In this document: one piece after another, positions 1 to 13,800 of the stretch
How the letters are laid out: each line of letters begins with the position of its first letter
How positions within the stretch are numbered: the stretch's first letter is position 1
Origin: Plecoglossus altivelis
Taxonomy: Eukaryota > Chordata > Actinopteri > Osmeriformes > Plecoglossidae
Reading direction: 5' to 3'
NCBI GenBank assembly: GCA_036571765.1
Contig: BROE01000022.1
Coordinates: forward strand, 8,463,575-8,527,574
DNA: 64,000 bases
Notes under the pieces: generated by a model
Database searches by the model: none
The model's input: the letters and a program-made list of their open reading frames with translations, nothing else
Told to the model about the DNA's origin: nothing
Made by a program: the position numbers and the translations under genes

Positions 1-508
1 TACAAGCGTTATGTGCGGGTCAGTGCACGTGTTCATGAGCCCCCGATATGTCCGAGGAGAAAGCACACTGAGTCCTTTCGATCCAAACTTGCTCGGTGAG
101 GATAGTTTCCTGGTGGTTAGCTTGCCGCGCTAACGGATATAGCACGATGTTCGAATATGACAGCTACAGCAAGCTGATTTCACGAAGTCTACTTTCAGTT
201 TAATTGAATTTCTGTATTATTCCGGAAGATTGTAGTCAAGTCTTTTATCATTGCCAGGGATCCTAAATTTGCATTCTCAGACAGTACATAATTACTTTGG
301 CCAAGGTAACGATCTCTGCACACTACGCTTCAAAGAATGAGAGGGGCTGTTTATTGGTATTGAAGTACTAAAAACCATTGCTAGGGTAACGTGGTACAGG
401 CACAGGATATTTTTGGGTGGTTCTCATTGTGAAGAAAGAATGTAATAAGTAACACATGAACTGATCTCGCATTGGGCACAACCATTCATTCATACTGTCA
501 CTCAGGTC
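1..508. other. 5' flank of HSPBAP1
   Basis: I see no coding exon, tRNA or clear repeat in this stretch. It lies directly upstream of the HSPBAP1 start codon and so should contain its promoter and 5' untranslated sequence. No TATA box or other core element stands out, and I cannot place the transcription start. Confidence 0.4.
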
Positions 509-3500
509 ATGGCTGCTAAGCCCTTCAGCCCAAAGGAGGTGAGGGGGATCCTGGATTCTCTGTCAAGGCCCTCTGTCTTTCTCCACATGACTCATGATTG
601 GCCGGTTCTCCACTGGACAGCAAACCACCTGTCAGACTGCCTTGGTCAGAAGAACATCCGATTCAGACTGGGGGGAAAACAAGCAAGACAAAGTGAGTGA
701 GTGAGTGAGAGGGAGCTCTGGATCTTAACAGCTGCAGTAACAAGCCACAGTCTAGAGAACATGAGTAGTGGTCACGATCCCCCTGCTACTCTCCACCTCA
801 GTAACCCTAATTGGAATTCACTCAGCCATTATGTATCTTACTGTTCATTTTGCACGCTTACAATTTTCAGTGTTACTCTTGCTGCCATGTGTTTTAGTAG
901 TCTTCTATTCCAAGTTAATGGAAATCAGCAACTATGAACACACACCCATTCCCATTCATTGAATTGTTTTGATCAATAAGACAAAAAGAGGATGCTGTAA
1001 AAAAAAGTATTTTTTTTCTGAAGCTGCCTGTTTTCAAGGGGTTAGCTATAAGACTGCAGAATAAATGTTCACATCTTCAACATTTTACATGATTTATAAC
1101 AGAGGGTATAATTTAACGCGCCATTTCATTATACAGTTCATGACTGACATTTTGTGCAAACGCTAAGAACATAATAGATTGTTCAAGTATGTTTGTCAAT
1201 TGTACTGGCGATGTTTCTCATAAGTGATATTGATTTCATGTAAAGTGCACTTTGAATTAATTTCCGTCTCCCTGATCTCTCTGTCTAGCTCTCTCTCACC
1301 CTCCTTACATCTCTCTCTTTCAGCTCCTCTATTTGAAACCCAGTGCTCATATGTGGAGGCCAGTCTTAGCCAGTTCTTGTGCTGGACCAGTCAAGGGACT
1401 GGAGAAGAGGTGGGGCTTTTCTCTGACTATCCTCTGTCAGAGTACTGGGCCTATGCAGACTACAAGTACATCGCTATGCTATTCCAAGACCAGCCGTCCA
1501 TGTTTGAGGTAATGAATCTCTTCTGTCTGAAATGGACACTGATGTACGACACCTCTAATCAACAACGAGAACACAATCGAGGTGTTTCGTCTTTTCAGCA
1601 GAGTTAGTTATTGGGTTCGGGGGGCTTTATTTGAACTGATGTTAGATTATAAGAGTTTGATTATTTTCAAATGAGATGCGACGGCAAACTTCTAAGGTGT
1701 TGTTAGCGGTACCCGGTTTGATTTTTTGGCAGTGTTAACCCTCTCTCACTCAGCACAGCAGTTCTCTGATGTGTGTAAGTGGCCTTGTCACAGTCAATAG
1801 GGCTCCTCTAGATCTCTTCCAAATCAGAGCCCTGTGGCGTGTTACGTCCAATGCACCCCCGACGCAACTTCAGAAAAGTTTAGGCCATTACATCATATTT
1901 CATTGAAGTTCATCAACTAAACTCAATTTAACCAGAGTACAATTTGCGCATGCAATGAGTCGACGTCAAACAGGTGCTCTAAAATACTTTTTTCATCTTG
2001 CGGCAGAAGAAGTAACGGGCAGAAATGTAACCAATCAAAAGCGATGTACATTTTGCTATCAGCAGACCTTCTCCAACTTTTAATGATTTCCTGGCAGACA
2101 CTTTTGATCAAAGTTCTGTTTTTATGCGTTGCCTTGTGTCCCTGGGCGGTCAGCACTTCATTCTTGTTTGGCCCACCCCAAGATTCTTTCAGTTTCCTTA
2201 AATGATAATAAATGCTTACAGGCGACCTGCGTTTTTGACAGGCCTGACGAAATTCATACCTTAGAGACAGGCAGACAGAGGCCTTTTAAATGATGAATAG
2301 TGCCATTTAAAAGTTGCTGAAAGCCAAGATTGTGCAGTCTATCATTTTCAGTCGCCTGAATATGGTAATGGATTCATTATCCAGTGTGCTGGGCAGAATC
2401 CCTCAAGGGTTTCTCCTTACTGTTTTGACAGGAAATGATTGACAGCCTAAATAGTTTGACAGCGCGTGTTCAGACGATATTTTGGCCTTCTCACACAGAG
2501 CACGGCCAGCCAACAATGTACCAGTCAAGTCAGCAGCAGATAAAAGCAGATTCCCAAACCCACCTATGACTTTTAATGCATTTTCATCCCCTTTCATGTT
2601 TTTTTTACTCGGGTAGCTGTGATATTTCCACCGGTAGGATTGTCTTGTGTTTGTAGAGCTTATGTAAAACTGACGTGCGATGTCTTCACCAGAGCAACTG
2701 GTTTGTTTTCTTTCAGGATGTGCTGTGGTCTGATTTTGGCTACCCGGGCCGGGGCGGTCAGGAGAGCACGCTGTGGGTCGGCTCAGAGGGAGCCAACACC
2801 CCCTGTCACCAGGACACCTACGGATGTAACCTCGTGCTGCAGGTGCAGGGAAGGTGAATGCAGTCCGAACCCACCTGCCACCCCCCTCACACAAACACAC
2901 CACGCAACACCATGCATTGCTCAACCTTTGAAGCAACCCAACGATGCCAATGAATTTCTTCCCTCGGTGAGGAAATTGCTCTATGAATTAGACTGAAGCA
3001 ATTCCGGTAGCATTAGAGCTGAAGAGAAGGGTTAGGTGACAATGGAGGCTACAGATCACCACCGTATCTCTGGCTGTCAGCGATCTGGCTTGAAGGGAGA
3101 GAGGACTTGAAAAACCTAGGTGATTGAGGCAGCCTTTTCTTTTCCCTGGGTGCTGATGGGACTGTGTCATTTGGGGACCAATTCCAAGCAGTCCAATGGC
3201 GTTGGAAGGAAAAAGTCATTCTCTGTCACGAGGCAGTTAAGAGATATGAGGTGAGGCTGTTTTGAACTGAGAGGCAAAGGTTTTCTGTGAAGCGCGAACA
3301 CCGTCTAAGAGGTAACGGCTGTCTTTGTCTGTTATCTCCACCTGGCCTTCACAGAAAAACATCTTTCCCATCTTGCTTCTTGTAATTGGTCTTTGAAATC
3401 TCAATGGGTGAGGTATTTGGATGAAAAAAAATCTATTTAAATGATATCGGGATTCTATTCATTTTTTTAAATAAATTGATGGCAACTGATACCAGCACAG

Positions 3501-6438
3501 TGACCATGTTAGCGTTTCTGATTATGAAACGAACTGTGAAATGAACTGGTCAGGCTACACACACAAGGTGACCAAAGAGACACCTCTCTAATGTTATGTT
3601 TCGTTTAACGTCAGTAAAAATGAAGAGAAAGTCACTTGTCTGTTTCTTTTGACTGACCGCTGCCACGTGTTTTCAGGAAGCGCTGGACCCTGTTCCCCCC
3701 TGAGGACACGGCTTGCCTGTACCCCAGCAGGATCCCCTACGAGGAGTCCAGCGTCTTCAGTCTAGTGGACGTCCTGCAGCCAGACCTGAGGAGGTTCCCT
3801 GCCTTCACCCATGCCAGGGCCCACAGGGTCACCCTGCAGCCTGGGCAGGTAGCACCAGCACGCAGACGCACCACATCACTGGGGATAGCTTGAGCTCACC
3901 AGTAGAGCCTTTAACGGCAGATCGATAGGTTTGCAGGTCCAAATCTCTCACTCTGCATCGCTGTGGAGAAAAGAGGAATAAATGATTAGCATTTGGACCG
4001 GCTTAAGGAAGAGATCATCTCAAAAGAGCAGGTGGGCAGAAAAGGAAACAATGGAATCGTCTTCTCTTCTATGTACTGAGTCTACAACAGGATGAGGTTG
4101 ATCAACACGTTCAGAGTCTGGACCCTCTGTGTAGTGCTGTATTCATCCCTGATTATGTAGACTCTGTGAGGGTCGTAAGAAGCCAGGGCTGAAGCCACAA
4201 AGCCATTGCAGCAGACCCATGAAGACACTTAGCAATATTTCACCTGTCAGCCCAGATGAGATACTGCCATGGTACACTGCTATCTCCAAACCCGATATTG
4301 ATAAGACTGTCTTTGCAAATCAAGCAAACCTTGCTGCATGCCTCTCTTCTTGTCAGGTCAGAGAGCCTGAATGAATTAAGACCCTGAGGATCAATAAGGC
4401 CTGCCCAGTTTAATAAAGACTAGAGCCACTTTGTTAATGGCTCATCAGTTTACCTCTGATGGACAGGCGGAATGGTGAAGTCATGCACTGCCCCCTAGTG
4501 GATACAGCCCTTCACTGGTATTGACTTGAACGTGTCTGTCGTGTTGTTGGCCTGGCTCGAATACTTTTATCCAATACATTCTCTCGGGTCCCCTATTGAC
4601 TGGCCCTGTTCCCTGAACTGTGAGCTGTTCTGCTTGTCATGCAGCAGGGAGTAATTCAATCCTGACAGACTGCAAACTTCCCTCATGTTGACATCCTACA
4701 TTGGTTCCATTATATTCACTTTTTGACCTTAGCGCGCCTCTTGCGTCCGTCCACCAGGTGCTGTATGTGCCCAGGCATTGGTGGCACTACGTGGAGTCTG
4801 TGGATCCTGTTACAGTGAGTGTCAACTCCTGGATTGAGCTGGTAAGCTAATGTACACACCGTGCCCCCCCAGGACTTGCGGTAACTACAAGGCATTAAGT
4901 AGGTTTTAGAGAAAATTGGTCTTTTAAGGGGAGACAAATTTACAGCTCCTTTCTCTCCGCTCCGGAGTTTTCCCTGCGCCTTGGTGATTGATGTTAAGAG
5001 TGTTTTAGGTTCCCCCGATGATGTGCGCTGTGCGCTTTGAGTAATGAACAGGCCTTCGAGTAAAGATACCCCTGTCATAATGATTTGTGAGTGTGCACGG
5101 GCACAAGTGTGCCGCATAAATGCGGATCCGTGGCAGGAGAAAATGTGCGTTCGAAAAATGTGACAGCCCGATGCCACCCAGATAACAGCCTCTTCCACAA
5201 GGTCACAGACGCCATTAATTATGCTCAGCCTGTCCCTCCATGTCTTTATCGCTGATTTTGTTCCCTGCTAAGTAATGCTGTTAACTTCCTCGGCGCAGGA
5301 AGTGGATGACGAAGCGCGTGTTAGCGAAGCCGTCACCAAGGCCGTGGTTTGTGCCCTTAAGACCACGCCCAGTGAGGACAACACCGATGACTGGCTCAAC
5401 CCCACTGAGGTAACGCTCGCTCCACACACACCCCCACGCACTCATTCCCAGTGGTTGGGGGAAAGTGCGTTCGATTAACCTCCATCAGCATTGCAGTGTA
5501 GACCATTTCAGTTTCTAGAAGTGCGATTTATAAATCAGTTTGATGGATAATCCACCTCAAATGTAGGAATGATTGAGGGCCGGCGTTTGGGCCTGAAACC
5601 TGTACTGACTTGGCAAAGCCTAGATGGCTTCACCTTGCAGGTGTCACATTTTTGTTCTGCTGCCTCTGGGGGTCATTTTCAGTCCGGGCAGAATTTGTGG
5701 TCTTTCACAATAGCTCAGATGGCTGGGAGACATTTCTTCAGGTTGGCACGGGTCCAGAGAAAAGCTCAACCCATAGAAATGCAGTTTGAAAATGCTTTAG
5801 AGAGGCGGGAGGGTGGGGCTGTCGAGATGAAATACTTGTTTTGGCCTTCGTACATCGATCAGGAAGGACTGATCGCAATGTGGCTTTGACACCTATTGCA
5901 GGAAGGACTGTCATCTCATGCAGAGAACCTGCAGTGTCTGAACCTGGCAGTGCAGACCTGCATGCAGAGGAGAGAGAGGAGCCAGGGTGCAGAGCAGGAG
6001 AGACCAGGGACAGGAGGGGGCAGAGGGGCCAAGCGGGACTCGAGCGGACAGACCCGAAGCAGCAGCACCACCACCACCACCACACCCCTCACCATCCCCT
6101 TCGGACCTCACCTCGTCCCTGTCCAATCCAACAAGGACAACCTACCAAAATCAAAGGAACTGAACTCTAAAGACTGCGAGGACAGATCCCCCAAGAACTG
6201 CATGGCCAACCTTCGCCAAGACCAGAGACCCAGAGTCTTGTCTGATTGTGGGGAACTTGGTTCTGGTTCAGATAACTATGGCCCGGGCAGAGACTGTGAC
6301 ACCAGAGATGCTGCAGAGGCCTTTGGACACACTCCCATCACCACCAACGACCTATTAGAATGCCTGGTGCACCCTGATGTAATTTCCCATGTCAGTGAGC
6401 TCCTGTTGGAGAGACAGAACAGGCATAACAATGTCTGA
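509..6438 (+). CDS. hspbap1: HSPB1-associated protein 1 (JmjC-fold), complete 7-exon gene
   Basis: Coding exons are 509-692, 1324-1508, 2717-2853, 3677-3848, 4758-4841, 5299-5409 and 5902-6438. They sum to 1410 nt with every phase matching, giving 469 aa (the human protein is 488 aa). Exons 2-6 resemble human HSPBAP1 closely, including WAYADYKY, the STLW segment, YGCNL, RIPYEESSVF and NSWIEL. The JmjC/cupin fold carries the metal-type triad H154-x-D156 (in TPCHQDTYG) and H236 (in HWWHYVES), as in the FIH-like group of Fe(II)/2-oxoglutarate oxygenases. Enzymatic activity of this family member is not established; the mammalian protein is known for binding small heat-shock protein HSPB1. The last exon codes for a low-complexity tail with a Thr run from an ACC repeat near 6066-6085, and ends in a conserved short block (TTNDLLECLVHP). 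The start ATG has G at -3 and +4. All introns are GT-AG and short. Confidence 0.96.
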
Positions 6439-6972
6439 ACATATCATCCTTGTCTTCTTGTTATGTAAAGGGTCAGTTAAATATGTAGTCAGTGTCTTTA
6501 AAGTCGCATTATCGTTTTTTTATTTTTATGCTCAGGTTAAGAAATGAATTCTTCTAAAGATTCAACTGAATTAAATTGAATTCGTAGTAAAGTCTCCTTT
6601 TACCGCTGAAGTGCCTTATCTTATTAAATCCCAAAAGGCTGTGACAGATTAATACTGGATGTCTCTTTGGAACTAAAGCCTTTGACAGGGAATCTGTGGA
6701 TCTTGGGATTCAGAGATGTACTGAGAAATCCTTTCTGGCTGTATGTATGATCATCATATATCATTCATGTCAGTGAAAGAGAAAGAGATTAGTGTGTGTT
6801 AGCTTTCCATTCAGAACAGCTCAGTGGGGCCAGAACCACTCTCAAAGATATTCATTAGAAAGAAGTCCAAATCGTTCGCGTTTGTACTGATTTAATTTGT
6901 TTTTATCAGATGTAAGTACGGAAGGCCCTTATATCAATATTGCATTTCAGATGTAATATATATATATATACA

Positions 6973-7012
6973 AATAAAACCACCCAGCCAACTAGTGTTC
7001 CCAGGAAATAAA
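6973..7012 (+). terminator. candidate polyadenylation signals of HSPBAP1
   Basis: Two AATAAA hexamers lie at 6973-6978 and 7007-7012, about 0.55 kb after the HSPBAP1 stop codon and just past a short TA repeat (about 6957-6970). The position suits a 3' UTR end for the plus-strand gene. The assignment rests on the motif and location only. Confidence 0.5.
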
Positions 7013-7388
7013 GTAGCAATCCTTGTTAACAAGGGTGCCAAGGGACCAATGAGACTTTGATGTGCATTTCCTGTCTAACATTCCACAGGTTTCCTACTGA
7101 ACATGACAGGCCAGGGTGTAGTGGTTTGATGTTTCTTGCCAGATGTTTGAGGCAGACGGGTAATATTTCAACTCTCAAAGACGCGTGTGTTTTGCATTTC
7201 CGTCATCTGATATGTATTTGAAAAGTAACGATCAATAGAAAGCGTAGAAAGCGTAGGGAACATGGAAAATAAACGTCGGACATCATACTAGAGAATGTGT
7301 CTACTCAACTGAAACCACACCAGCTAGTGTTGTATGTGTAGTCTGCCTATATTCAATACCGTCCGAATAATAGTAGACATGTACACAA

Positions 7389-7394
7389 TTTATT
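7389..7394 (-). terminator. candidate polyadenylation signal of SLC15A2
   Basis: TTTATT on the plus strand reads AATAAA on the minus strand, about 0.5 kb beyond the SLC15A2 stop codon at 7899-7901. It is the nearest canonical hexamer I noticed in the correct orientation. Confidence 0.45.
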
Positions 7395-7898
7395 TACAGA
7401 ATAGAAAAATACATTTCTCAGGATCACATAATGAAGAATAATGCCCAACAATGATTTGATTAGGAGCAGCCCAACTCCCCATATAGCTTGTATCAAGAGG
7501 AGGAAATCTCTTCAAGTACCTGTAGGCTTATATCTGGCATAGTGGGGTCTTACATTGTGCTCTTATTGGTCAATATAATGTTTGCAAAACAGCTCCTACA
7601 ATATAGAATGATAAATGACCAAATTTACATTTCAAAAGTTTAAGTGGATACTTAACCAAACTAACAATTCTTTCTGAAAAAGATTTGTGATTTCCTTGTT
7701 TGGGCATAAGGGGTAGATTGGATTTTAAGGTTGGTTAGTTACAGTAGGACACACAGACACACTCACGCACCTAATATGCTAATGTTATACTCGGCAAGAA
7801 GGATAGCAAGTTGCCAAATTTCTGGTTCATTAAGATTTAGAAAGGCTTCCCCAAACCAGTACATATTTTGCAAGGCTGGAGAGACCAAGTATATATCG

Positions 7899-10800
7899 CT
7901 ATATTTTTGTGCTCTGCTGCAATTGGATGTTTTCCTTCTCCTTCAAGTCACCATCATCATGGTTGTACCCTTTGTCTTCAAAGAACAGCTTATCCAGTTG
8001 ATCTGGGTCCACGTAGGTGTAGAAATAGGCCATGATCGAGAAGATTATGCAGACTGCCAGCAGCAGGCCACCAAAAAGCAGAAACTCCATCCACTAGAAC
8101 AGACAACAGAATCCATGTGTATCCAGTACAGTCACCCTTTCCACAAGCCACACTTTTTTTGAATTCTCATGTCTTGTGATTTCTTGCGTAATATTTAACT
8201 TAGTCGAAAAAGATTCCGACTGGACAAACATCTAGGGAGAACGGAATATCTCTGTGATACACCCAGATGGATGTTTTTTTAAATGTTTTTTATTTTATTG
8301 TTTCTGTTGTTTATTGTTAACTAAGGATTACATTACTGAACATTGTAAGGAAATGTTAGTGTTTATGAAAGCACTAGTTGCTTGTTGTATTTTGACCCTA
8401 ACTCTAGTTGCTAGGCTACTCAGTGTCAACTTGGCTTGCTCCTTCATCACACGGCATCTGTAAAAACATCAAGCTAGCCTTGGTAGTGAAGTTTCCTAAG
8501 CCTGCTGAAGAATATCACTAACATCTCTTTAAACTTCTATTTCCCCTTTCAAATTAGAAGTATTTGCATATAGCTAAGATGAAGAACCCTTTGCCAGCAT
8601 AAGACTTACCTGATCAAGTCCTGCTCCCTCAGCCACAATAAGCACAATGACATTCCCAAAGGCCACAGTCATTAGCCAACCAGCCTGCAGTACAGACTTC
8701 ATATTGGCTGGAGCCTGGAAGGGAAAAACAGGGTAAAAGCTTAGGCCATCAGACGGCATTCAGCTCCAAGGGCTTGATCTTGTTGACACCCACATTTCAG
8801 ATGCTAGCTGAAGTGGTCGCTACAGTTATTGCATGTCCATTGTTTGTGGTGTTTGTCTAACAGACTTAAACAAATGAATGTCCACTGATTTAACAAGCTC
8901 TTTCTAGAGCGTCCAGCTCTGCATTCATTGGTCCATGTTGAGCTCCACTTAATCAAGAAGGTGTAAACTACTGACCTGTGAGTAAGAGAACTCTAGGCCT
9001 GTGATAGAAAACATGACCTCTCCAGCTGTGATAAGAGCGTACTGGGGGATCTGCCAAGCGATGTGGACATTGTTAGCTTGGACATCCTCCATCTTCTGGG
9101 TAACCATTTCATCCACACCCTAGAGGGAAAGAGGTGGTAAATTATTGTTACTAGTACTTCATGCTGGCACAGCCACTGAGGTTGGCCTAGGAATGCTGTC
9201 ACTCAGTAATTAGCTGGCTTCCGTCCAACCACCAGTGTTATAGTTGACAAGAGATTATGCTAATGTGGTTAAAACTGCGGTCCTCGTTATTCAAAAGAAA
9301 TAACTTACCCCTTTCAGAATGACAGTGTAGGAGGCACCAAAGTCCAGCAGGCCCAGATTGATGGTGAACTCCTTGGAGCCAGATTTACACATTACATCAG
9401 TGTAGCTTTGAGAGTGACCGAAAGAGAGCAGGTCACGATGGGATGAGATTAAAGAAAACAGAAGGAGAAGTTGATGCAAATTACTGGTCTGGTGTACTGA
9501 CATTCTGCCTGTGTTCTATACTGTATATTCTTATCACTTCAGTGACCTTGTGCTTTGTTCAGAGGTTAGGAAACAACCAAAGCTGTCCTGACAAACATCC
9601 AAGAAATAGACTCACTCCTTTCTGTCTACAGTCTTGTTAGTGGATATGCTGTAGTCAGAGGGGACGTAGAAGTCTTGTCCTCCCACGGTTAAGTTCACAT
9701 CTTCAGACCGAGTGTTGAGGAACCTGCGGGACAGAGACAAAGTCCATATCCAACATCCACTGATTTGACTGACACTATTAACTGCATAAGAGAAGGCATA
9801 GTTCTTCATTGTACAAGGTGATAGGACGTGAAAGGAATAAACACACGTTTACCTCACAAAGGCATTTCCATTTTCGTTTTTCTCAATGTGATCTGTCACC
9901 TAAATCGTGGATTAAACAAAAATATGTCCCAGTTATTATTTTTTGTAGTAGTTAAGTTACCAGTTTCTAAGTTTAAAAAAATGTGTTCAATGAGCATAAA
10001 CATTTATATGTATTGTTCCTTTCCACTGACACTGATGCAGAAGACATCAAATAAACAAGACAAAATATATGAAAAAAAAACGTTTTGCACAGTTTTGTAC
10101 ATTTGTGAAATATTATATCAGAGTACTACACAGTAGCACTATTTGAGTATGACTTGGTCATTGGCTATGGTTTCGGGAGCCAACACAACTCACTAGTTTG
10201 CATTCCAATCCAGACGGTTTGCTGTGCAGTATCAGACTGTAAGCCTTCTCCTCTGTAAAGGCCTTGGTACACTCATGCAAGACGTTGTTGTGCTTGATCT
10301 GTATCGTGACATTCTTACTGTGCTCGCCCAGCAGAACCCTCTGGTATCCTAAAGGGTCCTGAAACACACACACACAAGGTTGAGAGAGTTTTTAATGTTC
10401 ATCTTTCAATTGGTAGACATTTAGTGAGCATATACATTTACACTGACCATGTCTTTCAACATTGACAAGCATGAAGACAAGTAACACCCATAGCAACATC
10501 CTACAACTATCTACATGTGATCGTAGTGCTACTCCTGACACTAGACCTGTGATCGACTCGTCATTGAATGATTACCTCATAGAAGGGGAGTGGTTGAAAG
10601 AGGTTATTCCCAGGAAGTTGGATGCTGACCTCCCCCTCTGCCAGGTTGTAGACCTGCAGGAGACACTCCCCTCGGGGCGCAGGCTCCACCACTGTTTTCT
10701 AACAGAGTGAGAAAGGTGAACAATGCTCGTAAACATGTTATGGGGTGTTATGTCTCTCCAGGCCTCTCACGTGTTCCCGCAAATGTGACTTACCACAACG

Positions 10801-13800
10801 TTCACCTCCACAACAGTAGCTGCCCCAAAGGCCAGGGCTGCAAAGATCATACCGACGGCCATCTTTCTGAGAGGTCTAAGGGACAGAGAACGTGTTTTAG
10901 CTCCTCTCTCTCACAGGCAAACCTAAACATGCCGAATCAGGGGTTCATTCGGTTGTTTCCCCCTCCAGGAGGAGCTGAGGCGTCCACATCATTGGATGAA
11001 ATGGGACGAGATGATGCACATGCACATCATCTGACATCTGCCTAAATGCCTGAATCTGGCTAAATGCCTAACCCATGCTAAACATGCCTAAATCTGCATG
11101 ATAAGGCAGAGAGTCATGAGGTGGGGTGGTGCCATCATTGCTTTCCTTAAAATGTCTCTTCCCAAAACCTGGGTCTCTCAGGAGCGGGGGGGGGGTGTAT
11201 CCACAATAAATGTGTTACTCGGCGCAGGTGTTTACTCACGTGACTTTGATTCTGCAAAGACCTATCAGAGGGTAGACCATGAAGTCAAAGATCGGGATGA
11301 ACACCAGGATGAGCAGGGCGTTTAGCATCTTCAGGATGTGGAGACAGGGGAGAAAAACACATCCTTAATGACACCATATAAAGTAATGAAAAACAAATCG
11401 TAAAATGATAAAGGCGAGTGCAGCACATAAAGACACCCGTAAACATTCTTGCTCAATTTTGCCTGTAAAGCAATAACAAGAGGTTGGTTACTTATAAAAG
11501 TGCTTGGGCTGGGAGAAGAAGAGGCATGATGTCCTCTAAGAGATGAGAGGAATCCTTTAATCATCTCCCTATCTGGACGCACATGCCTAAAGAGGCAGAA
11601 GACACAAGCACGCCAAGGGCGTTGGTTTGTCTTTTGTCCCATCCTGCTGTTCCTCCTCTCTGGGCAGCCAGGAGCCAGCAGGGCCGTCCTGTCTGCAGCA
11701 CCAAGGGGCCCAAGTCCAAACCCTCACCAGGCAGGATCTGTTCTGCTTTATCTTTTTTTAAAGTATTGGGCTTTTAATGGCGAGAACCATTTTGAGCACA
11801 GGGGAAACAACACACTCCAAGCAGAAAGGCCCTAGAACAATTTCAACTGAGCACTGGCAGGCCTAGAGTGGGAGTTGAACACGGACCGTATTATTGCGAG
11901 ACAGCAGTGCAAGGCATTGCGGGACTATAGATGCAGATTATGCCGAGTCAGACAGAGGGAGAGAGAAAAGAAATATATACCTGCATTTGATCAGGCTTCA
12001 GGACAAAAACTTCCCCCTGTAACAGGCAGATTCGTTTTTTTCAGCTTCAGGTTTTAGGGTACAAAATAAGTCAAAACATGCATATCTATAGAGTTTCAAA
12101 CGCAAACATTTACAGCTGATAGCTGACTTTTCTAGAACTATTGACTAATAGTAATGTGCTACTCTGCTCATTACAAAGCCAGGGAGGGGCTCTCGAACGA
12201 AACTGCGATAATGTCTTCACAGCAGTCACATTGTCATTTCCATTGCACCACTATCAATAAACTGATATGAAAACAATAAAAGGCTTTTGAATCACATTGA
12301 CAAGACACCAAATCATATTATGACTGAAACTGGAAGTTATTCTAGATGTATAATCACAAACTCACAAAGGCCATGTTCATCCTTGTGGCTTGGAGGGTCC
12401 AGCGGGAGCCCTGGAACAAAGTAGACAATGGTTGTTATAGAGCACACTCTGATTGGACCAGAGAAGAGAAGGTTGTCTCAAACCACTCTCGTTTTGACCA
12501 AAGTGGATGGCTGTTACAGAATACACTGATTTAGCCAAAGAAGAATTGGTTGTTACAGACTCCTCATTGTATCAGAGCATCTCAGATAAGCAGTAACCCA
12601 TTGTCAACTTTCATTTGTTAACAAATACTTGGTTTCTTATCAGGCCTGAAGCCATCTAAAGTGTTGGCAAATGATTCACATTCCGTTATTTAGAATGGAT
12701 AGAGGGTTTCTTGTTTTCTTTGTCATTTCTAATTGGGCTTTTTAATGGAAGAATGTGCTGGGCATGCATGGGTCTAGGAAATGTCTGTTCTCATCGTATG
12801 AGCTGGAGGAGGGGGTTACACCGATTGTTGAGGAACTCGCATAATCAACCAATCAGGAATCAGGAATGAAAACTCTGAAAATGTGTTACCTGCTGGTCAA
12901 ACAGAGCCCAGAACATGGGCAGGGGAATGTAGAGAACTAGAACCCTCAGAACCATCTTAATCTCCTCGATCAGACGCTTCTACACAGTGACATGGAGGAG
13001 ATGGAAGACTCTGCGTTAGAAGTCTTTTCATAGGACATTAGGCATGACAAAAGCCTACCGCAGTTGTGATTGAACAGCTCTTCGGAGTGATTCACACAGC
13101 TTACTGAGTAATTCTTCTCAGCCCAGTCCAGCCAGTGCTTCCTCTTTGGGTCTTTCTTGGAGCTCCTCCAGCGATTCTTGATGGCGAACTACCGGAAAGA
13201 GCAGGAGAGCATGAGAAGATATAGTGACAGCAGGCCATTGTGTCCCTTAGAAGGGCTACGTTTGCAAAGAGTGACTGGAGAGGTGCCTGACTTACCCCGA
13301 TACACTTACACACGTCTAACAAGACATTCCCCTCAGGAGGACTCTTCTTATACATGCCGCTACCTGAGATGAACACAACTGTGCACAAACACGACAAAGA
13401 GGACTTTTAGCCAGCCCAAAGAAAAACAAGAGATTTGTGAGAGTGTTGATCAAAACGCAGTTCATACACTTTAGAAAGTAAACGTCCTCTATTAGAGAAA
13501 AAACTTTGTGTGTTTCCAAAGAGCATTCCATCTGACACGCTAGCCTATAGTAAAGGATGAAAGTGAAGACTGATCTTATACTATTCCTGAACAGGCTCTG
13601 TTACGCTTTGGATTTGTGATATTCTTTGAACAAAGCTTCAGTTTGTTAATGCAATCAAGGCATCTTTAACCTGCAGCATGGTTGCATATACAAGAAACAT
13701 CAAAGTTCTGACACGTAGGTATTACTCATCAGAAGTGAACACTTTATTCGGAAGTCAGTCGAGTTTAGCACCAACGTAGGAAGCCAATACTTGATCTTGT

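Larger units (their letters stand above)
6439..7898. other. convergent 3' UTR / intergenic region
   Basis: This holds the 3' untranslated regions of HSPBAP1 (+) and SLC15A2 (-), whose stop codons face each other 1.46 kb apart. Apart from the polyadenylation hexamers and a TA microsatellite I see no further gene. Confidence 0.7.

Noticed and set aside
2403..2936. 177-codon minus-strand ORF
   Set aside because: It overlaps HSPBAP1 exon 3 in antisense; no recognisable motif.
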